Shown here: one piece after another, positions 57,710 through 64,000 of the stretch
Numbering within the stretch: the first letter of the stretch is position 1
Layout: every line of letters starts with the position of its first letter
Origin: an uncultured archaeon
Lineage (GTDB): Archaea; Nanobdellota; Nanobdellia; Pacearchaeales; GW2011-AR1
Assembly (NCBI GenBank): GCA_937982425.1
Contig: CALJLT010000009.1
Location: forward strand, 1 to 64,000
Direction: 5' to 3'
Length of the DNA stretch: 64,000 nt
The notes under the pieces: model-generated
Seen by the model: the letters and a program-made list of their open reading frames with translations, nothing else
Databases searched by the model: none
Told to the model about the DNA's origin: nothing
Made by a program: the position numbers and the translations under genes

Positions 57710-59272
57710 ATGGAATATAAAAAGATCTTAAAAGAAATTGAACCAAGAGAATATCAAATAAACATCTCGAAAAAATGTTTAGAGAAAAATACTCTTGTTG
57801 TGCTTCCAACCGGATTAGGAAAAACGCTTATTGCTTTGATTGTGGCTATTGAAAAAATACAAAAAGAACCTTTAAAAAAAATCCTGTTTTTAGCCCCAAC
57901 AAAACCTCTCGCAGAACAGCATTTGAATTCTTTTAAAGAAAAGTTACCAAACGAATGGGTAGAGATGGATTTATTCACAGGATCAGTAAAAAAAGAGAAA
58001 AGAGAAAAAATTTGGAAAGAGAAGAGCATTATTTTTTCAACCCCTCAATGTATTGCAAATGATTTAAAGAATAACTTGTATTCTCTTAAAGAAGTTTCTT
58101 TGCTTATAGAAGATGAAGCCCATAGATGTGTGAAGAATTATGATTATTCTTACATTGCAAAAAGATATGTTAAAGAAAATTCTCAAGGAAGGACAATTGG
58201 GTTAACTGCCTCGCCTGGAAACGATAAATCAAACATAAAGGAAATTTTAAAAAATTTAGAAATAGAAGAAATTGAATTGAGAACAAGAGAGAGTCCAGAT
58301 GTGAAACCTTATTTACAAGAACTAACTTTCGAAAAAATAGAGGTTGAACTTCCAAAAGAATTTAAAGAAATCTCAAATAATTTAAATAAGCTAAAAGAAA
58401 ATTTGATTGAGGAACTCAGAAAAAATTCAGGGGTTTTTGGAAATATAAATAAAATTACTTTAATAAATTTACAAAAAAAAATTTCTTCTGAATTAACTAG
58501 AGGATATAAATCAAAAGAATCTTATTTTGCATTAAGCCAAATTGCTCAAATAATAAAAATAGAACATGCGATCGAGCTTTTAGAAACTCAAACCCAGAAA
58601 AGTTTTCATAAGTATATGAAAGAATTATATCTTCAAGCAGAAAAACAAAAATCAAGAGGAGTTCAAAAATTAGTTTCAAAACAAGAATTTAACATTGCTT
58701 TCTCGATTTCTCATTCCCTATTTAAGAAAGGAGAAGAACACCCAAAAATAAGAGAAATAATAAAATTAGTAAAAAAAGAAAAAGAAAAAAATGAAAATGT
58801 AAAAATACTCATTTTTACCCAATACAGAGAAACAGCAAAATTAGTAGCTGAAATGGTTAATAATCTCTTCGGAATAAAATCTAAAGTATTTGTTGGCCAA
58901 CTTAAAAAAGAAGGAATTGGATTAAGTCAAAAAGAGCAGAAAGAAATAATAAATGAATTTAGAAAAAATGAAACAAACGTTCTTTGTGCTACTTGTATTG
59001 CAGAGGAGGGATTAGACATACCTGAAGTAAGCACGGTTATTTTTTATGAACCAGTTTCATCTGGAATTAGAACCATACAAAGGAAAGGTAGAACAGCCAG
59101 AATGTCTCAAGGTAAATTAATAATGATGATTACTAAAGACACAAAAGATGAAAGAGCATATTATTCTTCTATGCAAAAAGAAAAATCCATGAAAACTCAA
59201 ATAGAAAAAGTAAAAGAAGAAATAAAAAAAGAAAAAATTTTCAAAGAAAATCAAAAAAAATTGTTCACTTAA
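57710..59272 (+). CDS. Hef-type DNA helicase (superfamily 2, helicase half only)
   Basis: The 520-residue protein is the helicase half of archaeal Hef (XPF/FANCM family), which processes stalled replication forks. Motifs: LPTGLGKTLIALIVA (Lys38), DEAH at residues 135-138, GLTASPG, IFTQYRETAKLVAEM, EEGLDIPEVSTVIFYEP and RTIQRKGRTARMSQGKL. It ends after the helicase core without the usual ERCC4 nuclease, which is encoded separately at 60394, with an IMPDH/GMPR gene in between. A CTATAAAGA element precedes the ATG. Confidence 0.93.
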   Translation: MEYKKILKEIEPREYQINISKKCLEKNTLVVLPTGLGKTLIALIVAIEKIQKEPLKKILFLAPTKPLAEQHLNSFKEKLPNEWVEMDLFTGSVKKEKREKIWKEKSIIFSTPQCIANDLKNNLYSLKEVSLLIEDEAHRCVKNYDYSYIAKRYVKENSQGRTIGLTASPGNDKSNIKEILKNLEIEEIELRTRESPDVKPYLQELTFEKIEVELPKEFKEISNNLNKLKENLIEELRKNSGVFGNINKITLINLQKKISSELTRGYKSKESYFALSQIAQIIKIEHAIELLETQTQKSFHKYMKELYLQAEKQKSRGVQKLVSKQEFNIAFSISHSLFKKGEEHPKIREIIKLVKKEKEKNENVKILIFTQYRETAKLVAEMVNNLFGIKSKVFVGQLKKEGIGLSQKEQKEIINEFRKNETNVLCATCIAEEGLDIPEVSTVIFYEPVSSGIRTIQRKGRTARMSQGKLIMMITKDTKDERAYYSSMQKEKSMKTQIEKVKEEIKKEKIFKENQKKLFT

Positions 59273-59312
59273 GAACAATCATTCTTATAAAGACACAAAA
59301 TATTTTTTTTAT

Positions 59313-60359
59313 ATGGCTAGAATTATTGGAAAGGGTTATTCTTATCAGGACATATTAATCTTACCTAAATATAATAAAATTCGTTCTAGGAAAGATGTAG
59401 ATTTTAAAACAAAAGTAACAAGAAATTATGAGCTGGATATTCCATTTATTGTGGCAAATATGGATACTATTTGTGAATCTCAAATGGCAATAGCAATAGG
59501 AAAATTAGGGGGATTGGGGGTAATTCACCGTTTTATGCCAATTGTTAAACAAAAAAAAGAAGTTGAAAAAGTTAAAAAAGAAAGGCTTATTGCTGCAGCG
59601 GCAATTGGTATAAATGATTTTGAAGAACGGGTTAAGGCTTTAAATGAAGTAAAAATAAACATTTTGGTCTTAGATATAGCACACGGGCATTCAAAATACG
59701 CTGGAAAGGTTTTAGATTGGTTAAAACAAAATTACCCTCACATAGACGTTATGGCTGGAAATATTGCAACAAAGGATGCAGCAGAATATTTCTTATCCAA
59801 AGGTGCAGATGCAATAAAAGTAGGCATAGGTCCTGGATCAATGTGTACAACAAGAATAATGACTGGGGCAGGAGTTCCCCAAATAACTGCAATAATGGAT
59901 GCGTATGAAGCAACACAAGGAAAAATTCCCATTTGTGCCGACGGGGGATTAAAAGCCCCAGGGGATGTTGTAAAAGCTTTAGGCGCGGGAGCGAACACAA
60001 TTATGTCTGGAGAAATATTTTCTGGGACCCTTGAAACTCCCGGAGAAATAATAAAAAAGAAAGGAAAAAAATTTAAGATATATCGAGGAATGGCTAGTTT
60101 TGATGCGACCCTTCAAAAAAAAATTCTTGATGGAAAAACTGGAAAAGAAATTATTTCTATAGAAGGAGAAAAAACATTCGTTCCATATAAGGGTCCAATA
60201 GAACCAATAATAAAAAAATATTTAGGGGGGCTTGCTTCTGGAATGACTTATATGGGCGCACAAAAGATGGAAAATCTAATTGGAAAAGCCGATTTTATAG
60301 AAATTTCTCCCCAAGGTTTTAATGAAAGTTTTGCCCATGGAGTGAAAGATCTTTCTTAA
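59313..60359 (+). CDS. IMP dehydrogenase or GMP reductase family, without CBS domains
   Basis: The 348-residue TIM-barrel protein has the catalytic loop IKVGIGPGSMCTTRIMTGAG with the active-site Cys, the phosphate site ICADGGLKAPGDVVKALGAG and the flap/C-terminal part FVPYKGPIEPIIKKYLGG. CBS domains typical of IMPDH are missing; the length fits GMP reductase. The C-terminus (SPQGFNESFAHGVKDL) looks more like IMPDH. The function is undecided: oxidation of IMP to XMP or reduction of GMP to IMP. It sits between the two Hef halves. Confidence 0.85.
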   Translation: MARIIGKGYSYQDILILPKYNKIRSRKDVDFKTKVTRNYELDIPFIVANMDTICESQMAIAIGKLGGLGVIHRFMPIVKQKKEVEKVKKERLIAAAAIGINDFEERVKALNEVKINILVLDIAHGHSKYAGKVLDWLKQNYPHIDVMAGNIATKDAAEYFLSKGADAIKVGIGPGSMCTTRIMTGAGVPQITAIMDAYEATQGKIPICADGGLKAPGDVVKALGAGANTIMSGEIFSGTLETPGEIIKKKGKKFKIYRGMASFDATLQKKILDGKTGKEIISIEGEKTFVPYKGPIEPIIKKYLGGLASGMTYMGAQKMENLIGKADFIEISPQGFNESFAHGVKDLS

Positions 60360-60393
60360 AAAATTATAAAAAGAAAAAAAACCATAAAAAAGA

Positions 60394-61032
60394 ATGATTC
60401 ATGATATTTATTCTAAAAAGAAAATAATTGAATCTCCTAAAGAAAAAGTCCTCGTAGACTTCCGAGAGAAAAATTCTTTGATCCCAACATTTCTTATAAA
60501 TGAAGGCCTTAGAGTTGAATTTAAAAATCTTGAAGTGGGGGATTATTTTGTTAATGGGGTTTTGATTGAACGAAAAACACTACAAGATTTTTCAAATTCA
60601 ATGATTAATAAAAGATTAAATTCTCAAATAAAAAATTTAAAAGTGGCTGAAAATAAACTTTTAATAATAGAAGGAAATGACCTAAAATCAGATGTTAACA
60701 GAAAAGCACTAAAAGGTTTTGAAATTTCAATTATGATTAACCATAAAATTCCCATTCTAAGGACAAATTCAGGAGAAGAAACTGCAAAAATTATTTTAAT
60801 GTTAGCAAATCAAAAGAAAAATAATTCTTCCTTGGTGGAAAATAAAAAAGAATTAACTAAAGAAGAAAGACAAAAATTTGTCCTTGAATCTTTCCAAGGA
60901 ATAGGCCCCTCAAAATCAAAACAACTTTTAGAAAAGTTTGGATCAATAAAAAACATTATTAACTCTTCAGAAAAAGAACTAGAAGAAGTCCTAGGAAAGA
61001 GAACTTCTTCTTTTTTAAGAATAATAAATTAA
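60394..61032 (+). CDS. XPF/Hef nuclease with ERCC4 domain and helix-hairpin-helix
   Basis: The 212-residue protein has the ERCC4 active-site residues: Asp22 in LVDFREKNSLIP, Asp50 in EVGDYFVNGV, and Glu59-Arg60-Lys61 in LIERKTLQDFSNSM (Asp65). A (HhH)2 domain with FQGIGPSKSKQLLEKFGSIK lies at about 163-205. It lacks a helicase; the helicase is in a separate gene at 57710. A free XPF nuclease also occurs in Nanoarchaeum, so the split is a DPANN-type arrangement. It likely pairs with the helicase at branched DNA. Confidence 0.92.
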   Translation: MIHDIYSKKKIIESPKEKVLVDFREKNSLIPTFLINEGLRVEFKNLEVGDYFVNGVLIERKTLQDFSNSMINKRLNSQIKNLKVAENKLLIIEGNDLKSDVNRKALKGFEISIMINHKIPILRTNSGEETAKIILMLANQKKNNSSLVENKKELTKEERQKFVLESFQGIGPSKSKQLLEKFGSIKNIINSSEKELEEVLGKRTSSFLRIIN

Positions 61033-61104
61033 AATAAAAAAATTTTTGTTTGTTTAATTACAAGGATTTTGACCCCTCTACAGTTTTTCAAAAAAAAGGA
61101 ATTC

Positions 61105-62319
61105 CTATTTATTCTTTTTTGGTACTAATGCAAAGAAGCTATATCCTTTTTTAACTTCAGAAGCTAATTTTTTTACTTCTTCTAATTTAACTTTCTCTAT
61201 CTCTTTTTGAAAATTATAAAAATCTTCTGCCTTTGAAGAAACCTCTGAAGAAAGTAAATTTATCATTTGACTTTGGGTATCTTCCATTGATAGTTGATAG
61301 TTTCCAATTATCTGCTTTTTTACTTGAATCAGTTCTTCTCGTGACAACTCCTTAGAAACCTTCTCAAACTCATCTAAGATTAAATTTTTTATTTCTTCTA
61401 TTTTCTCGGGGGTTGTTCCAACATAAATAAAACTATAAGAATAATCTTTTGAAGCCCCCAAATCCCCTTTAACCGAATAAGCTAAATTTCTTTTTTCTCT
61501 TATTTCCGAAAATAATCTTGAAGACATACCTCCCGTCATAATCATTGAAAGAACTTTTGCCGCATAAACTCTTTTATCTGAAGACAAAGGAGAATGATAT
61601 GCAAAAACAAGATTGGCTTGATCAAGTCCGTCTCTCTCTTCTATTTTCTTCCTATTTTTTAACCTTATTTTTTGAGGGGTTGTTGTTTTTCCTTTTCCAG
61701 AAAAATTTTTACCCAAATACCTGACCAATTTGTTAAAGTCGTAATTTCCCACAACACATAAAATTAAATTAGAAGGATTATAAATTTCTTTAAACTTCTT
61801 AACTATTTTTTCTCGATTTAAGGAATTCATAGTTTTTTCTGTTCCAATTAAAGGCTCTCCCAAACTTCCTTCATATAAGAAAGACTGTATTTTATCCAAA
61901 ACATAAATTTGGGGAGAATCCCTCCTCATTTTCATTTCTTCAAAAATAACTTTTCTCTCTTTTTTTAGTTCATTTTCATCAAAAACGGGGTTTTTTATTA
62001 AATCCGTTAAAACTTCTAACCCCAAATCTGCACTTTCTTTAGGCATCTTACACCAAAATCCAGTAATCTCTTCGGAAGTAAATCCGTTCATTTCTCCTCC
62101 ATTTTTCTCAATATCTTTTGCTATTTGAAAAGCATTTCTTTTAGGAGTTCCCTTATAAAGCATGTGTTCAATGTAATGGGAAATCCCTTTTTCATTCAAT
62201 TCTTCATGAAGACCCCCTGCACGAACAGCATAAATAAAACTAACCACGGGTAAATTTCTTTTTTCAAAAACTAGAGTCAAGCCGTTGGGAAAAACCTTTT
62301 TTTTGAAATTTTGTTTCAT
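61105..62319 (-). CDS. M16 family zinc metallopeptidase
   Basis: The 404-residue peptidase resembles mitochondrial-processing-peptidase/PqqL-type M16B enzymes. The inverted zinc motif is HYIEH (His48, Glu51, His52), the third ligand is likely in VIFEEMKMRRDSP (near residue 130), and a second related domain has FAYHSPLSSDKRVYAAKVLS, then GMSSRLFSEIREKRNLAYSV. M16 is common in bacteria and rare in archaea, so acquisition from bacteria is plausible. No signal peptide; presumably cytoplasmic. A TTTAAATAC element lies about 26 nt upstream. Confidence 0.92.
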   Translation of the reverse strand: MKQNFKKKVFPNGLTLVFEKRNLPVVSFIYAVRAGGLHEELNEKGISHYIEHMLYKGTPKRNAFQIAKDIEKNGGEMNGFTSEEITGFWCKMPKESADLGLEVLTDLIKNPVFDENELKKERKVIFEEMKMRRDSPQIYVLDKIQSFLYEGSLGEPLIGTEKTMNSLNREKIVKKFKEIYNPSNLILCVVGNYDFNKLVRYLGKNFSGKGKTTTPQKIRLKNRKKIEERDGLDQANLVFAYHSPLSSDKRVYAAKVLSMIMTGGMSSRLFSEIREKRNLAYSVKGDLGASKDYSYSFIYVGTTPEKIEEIKNLILDEFEKVSKELSREELIQVKKQIIGNYQLSMEDTQSQMINLLSSEVSSKAEDFYNFQKEIEKVKLEEVKKLASEVKKGYSFFALVPKKNK

Positions 62320-62360
62320 TCTCTAAAAAAATAAAGAATGTATTTAAACTTATGGAAGAA

Positions 62361-62573
62361 TCAAAATAATAGAAAATATCCAAGGAAGCAAATGCCTAAA
62401 AAAACCGCTAAAAGAATAAGCCATTTTTTAAAAGACGCTTTTTTTGGATCTTCTTGTTTTTCAGGTTTATTTTCTTCTAAAAGAGGATTGACTTCGAGAC
62501 TTCTTTTTTCAAAATTAAATTGATCTTCTAATCTTTTATTTTTTTGGGGGGTCCTCAAAATTTCTTCTTCCAT
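62361..62573 (-). CDS. Small tail-anchored protein
   Basis: The 70-residue protein has a charged N-terminal cytoplasmic part (LRTPQKNKRLEDQFNFEKRS; LLEENKPEKQEDPKKA) and one C-terminal hydrophobic helix (WLILLAVFLGICFLGYFLLF). It lies just upstream of the M16 gene on the same strand. No family is recognised. Confidence 0.6.
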   Translation of the reverse strand: MEEEILRTPQKNKRLEDQFNFEKRSLEVNPLLEENKPEKQEDPKKASFKKWLILLAVFLGICFLGYFLLF

Positions 62574-62604
62574 AAATTTGATTGTTAAAAAAGATTAATA
62601 AAAC

Positions 62605-63390
62605 TTATCTCTTCTTAAAAGAAATGTATCTTTCTCCTCCAAAAGAAAAATCCTCTAATAATAAAAATTCTTTTTCAATAAATTTTAAAATCCAATCCCT
62701 ATTTACCCTAAATTTCTTCCTTGAAATCAAACTCTCCGTAGCAAAACTTATCACAATTAAATCTACTCTAGAAATTAGTTCTTTTATCAATTTTTTTGAA
62801 AAATCTTTTTCTAACATTTCTAAGCTATCTAATACCTTAAACAAAAAAACAATTTTTTTTCCTTCTCTTGAATCAATCATTTTTTTTATTTTTTCTATTT
62901 CAAAAAGACTTTCATGAATGGATATGGCATTAAAATTTTCTTTTTTAAAATAAGAATTAGTTAAATCAACTAATTGGCCTATCGCTTCTATTCCCGTATA
63001 AGAAACTTTCGAAGGAAAATAACTATAACTAAAACCATTTACCCCTGCGCCTAAATCAAAAACATTTAAGTTTTTTTCTTTAAAATTTTTAAAAATTTTT
63101 GAATAAATTTCCTTATAAAAAGGATACCTCTCTCTTGTGGAAATGTGCTTCTTTAAAACCCAATCGGGATCAAAATTTTTATTTTGCAATAGTTTTTCAC
63201 TAGAGAAAACAGTATAAACTTTTCTTAAAAGATCTCTTGTTTTCTTTATTTTTTCTTCAACCAAAAAATCGTCTGAATCCAATAAGCAATATGCTTTTTC
63301 AACATCTCTCTTTGGAAGATCTGAAAATTCTTTTTTTTCCTGTATTTTTAAAAGGGCTTCTTCCTTACTTAAATTAAATCTTTTTGCCAT
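62605..63390 (-). CDS. Rmt/FmrO-like SAM-dependent methyltransferase (putative 16S rRNA)
   Basis: The 261-residue protein has a helical N-terminal domain of about 110 residues (KKHISTRERYPFYKEIYSKI) and a class I methyltransferase fold with LNVFDLGAGVNGFSYSYFPS (motif I) and VSYTGIEAIGQ. The end (ISFATESLISRKKFRVNRDW, then LKFIEKEFLLLEDFSFGGER) resembles the C-terminus of the Rmt/ArmA family of 16S rRNA G1405 methyltransferases. The helical N-terminus plus STRER segment also fits that family. A ribosomal RNA target is inferred and not proven. Starts 33 bp from the divergent GTPase gene. Confidence 0.62.
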   Translation of the reverse strand: MAKRFNLSKEEALLKIQEKKEFSDLPKRDVEKAYCLLDSDDFLVEEKIKKTRDLLRKVYTVFSSEKLLQNKNFDPDWVLKKHISTRERYPFYKEIYSKIFKNFKEKNLNVFDLGAGVNGFSYSYFPSKVSYTGIEAIGQLVDLTNSYFKKENFNAISIHESLFEIEKIKKMIDSREGKKIVFLFKVLDSLEMLEKDFSKKLIKELISRVDLIVISFATESLISRKKFRVNRDWILKFIEKEFLLLEDFSFGGERYISFKKR

Positions 63391-63423
63391 TATATTTTTA
63401 AGCTAAATTTCATTTAAAATTTT
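63391..63423. promoter_or_regulatory. 33-bp interlocked divergent promoter region
   Basis: Two leaderless genes start 33 bp apart in opposite directions (ATG 63390 minus, ATG 63424 plus). TATATTTTTAAG (63391-63402) is about 27 nt from the plus-strand start, and CATTTAAAAT (63411-63420) is about 27 nt from the minus-strand start. Each TATA box lies close to the other gene's transcription start, so polymerases could not load on both at once. Confidence 0.5.
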
Positions 63424-64000
63424 ATGCCTATTAACGTAAACGACCCAGAATATTCTAAAGCAGAAAAAGCTTTTCATGCGGCTTCTTCAATAGAAGAACA
63501 ATTAAATGCCTTGAACAAAATGATTTCTCATGCTCCTAGCCATAAAGGTGCCGAAAATTTAAGACAACAATTAACTACAAAAAGAAAGAAGCTTGAAGCA
63601 CAATTGGAGAAAAAGAAAAAAGTAGGAAAGTCTACCAAAATAGGAATAAAAAAAGAAGATTTGCAAGCCATTATTGTTGGACTTACAAATTCCGGAAAAT
63701 CCTCTTTATTAAAAATTCTTACGAATGCGAACCCAAAAATTTCTGAAATAGAATTCACAACTAATGAACCTAAAATAGGAATGATGGATTATGAAAATAC
63801 CCTAATACAGATAATTGAAATTCCTTCTGTTGAAGGAGATTTCTTTGATAAATCTTTGGCACACACTGCAGATACAATCCTTATTTTAATTAATTCTTTT
63901 GAGGATATAGAAAAAATAGAAAAATTTCTTACCATGGCAAAAGGAAAAAGATTGATTGTTTTTAACAAATCAGATAAATTGACCTCAGAGGAAAAAAGAA
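63424..64000 (+). CDS. OBG/Drg-type GTPase, truncated by window end
   Basis: The first 192 residues of a longer protein are present. The N-terminal helical region (NDPEYSKAEKAFHAASSIEE; SHAPSHKGAENLRQQLTTKR) matches archaeal Drg/OBG-like GTP-binding proteins. The G domain starts with AIIVGLTNSGKSSLLKIL (G1), then a G2-like TNEPKIGMMDY and VFNKSDKLT (NKxD, G4). The remaining domains, probably including TGS, are beyond the window. Not truncated biologically. Confidence 0.85.
   Translation, partial: MPINVNDPEYSKAEKAFHAASSIEEQLNALNKMISHAPSHKGAENLRQQLTTKRKKLEAQLEKKKKVGKSTKIGIKKEDLQAIIVGLTNSGKSSLLKILTNANPKISEIEFTTNEPKIGMMDYENTLIQIIEIPSVEGDFFDKSLAHTADTILILINSFEDIEKIEKFLTMAKGKRLIVFNKSDKLTSEEKR

Noticed and set aside
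59717-60000. Several overlapping open frames of 60-90 residues inside the IMPDH/GMPR gene
   Set aside because: They are shadow frames in other phases of a conserved enzyme gene with no start context or recognisable domain.
1-64000. CRISPR arrays, insertion sequences, rRNA genes, prophage or integrase
   Set aside because: Nothing resembling direct-repeat arrays, transposases, integrases or rRNA was seen when reading the window; no claim is made about more remote or degenerate elements.

Overview
The window is the start of an AT-rich archaeal contig, most likely from a DPANN lineage of the Woesearchaeota/Pacearchaeota type. The evidence is archaeal information-processing genes (TFB, aIF2-alpha, eS1, eS8, eS17, uS15, eL42, aEF1-beta, RadA, GINS, RPA-like OB protein, Hef, SRP54/FtsY, Bud32, archaeal glycyl-tRNA synthetase), TATA boxes about 25-28 nt upstream of most start codons (mostly leaderless mRNAs), and many proteins with the KKG/KKA-Q class III (prepilin-like) N-terminus common in these symbiont lineages. 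Coding density is very high. Bases 14-71 are Illumina adapter, so the left edge is a contig end with library contamination.

Layout: 0.1-9 kb carries a winged-helix protein, eS17, tRNA-Met, a 23-residue Lys-rich peptide, GlyRS, a YjbQ-type protein, tRNA-Cys, a compact [FeFe]-hydrogenase-like protein, tRNA-Arg, RNase Z, Lsm, eS8 and the first pilin-like/secreted-hydrolase gene pair. 9-19 kb carries TFB, tRNA-Leu and the second pair, whose secreted member has 2335 residues and ends in a lytic transglycosylase domain plus a DUF2272-type cysteine peptidase domain. 19-29 kb carries eL42, eS1, tRNA-Thr, thioredoxin with an HTH regulator, GINS, archaeal phosphoglycerate mutase, an MgtC/DUF4010 membrane protein and the FtsY-SRP54-Bud32 run. 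29-33 kb has a surface papain-like protease with FG-GAP-like repeats and a C-terminal dockerin. 33-42 kb is housekeeping: MinD/ParA, uS15, DHH nuclease, aIF2-alpha, a degenerate Nudix protein, a tiny Nop10 homologue, family-4 UDG, LMW phosphatase, NDK, RadA, RPA, aEF1-beta and a HIT-like protein. 42-54 kb is an archaeal Tad/type IV pilus locus: TadA ATPase, TadC platform, about ten small pilin-like or single-span proteins (several under 60 residues), a prepilin peptidase, and coiled-coil and multi-span accessory proteins. 55-64 kb has the third pair, Hef split into helicase and nuclease genes with an IMPDH/GMPR gene between them, an M16 peptidase, a putative Rmt-like methyltransferase and a truncated OBG/Drg-type GTPase.

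The most unusual content is the extracellular machinery. A two-gene module (class III signal/pilin-like membrane protein, then a translationally coupled large secreted protein) occurs three times. Two of the secreted partners end in domains normally used to cut peptidoglycan, which archaea lack. With a complete pilus assembly locus and a dockerin-bearing surface protease nearby, this suggests machinery for contact with, or attack on, another cell. The second standout is the hydrogenase-like protein, which keeps the four H-cluster cysteines but has no accessory Fe-S domain and has Thr where the proton-relay Cys normally sits. All functional statements are inferred from sequence motifs read by eye; no database search was run.
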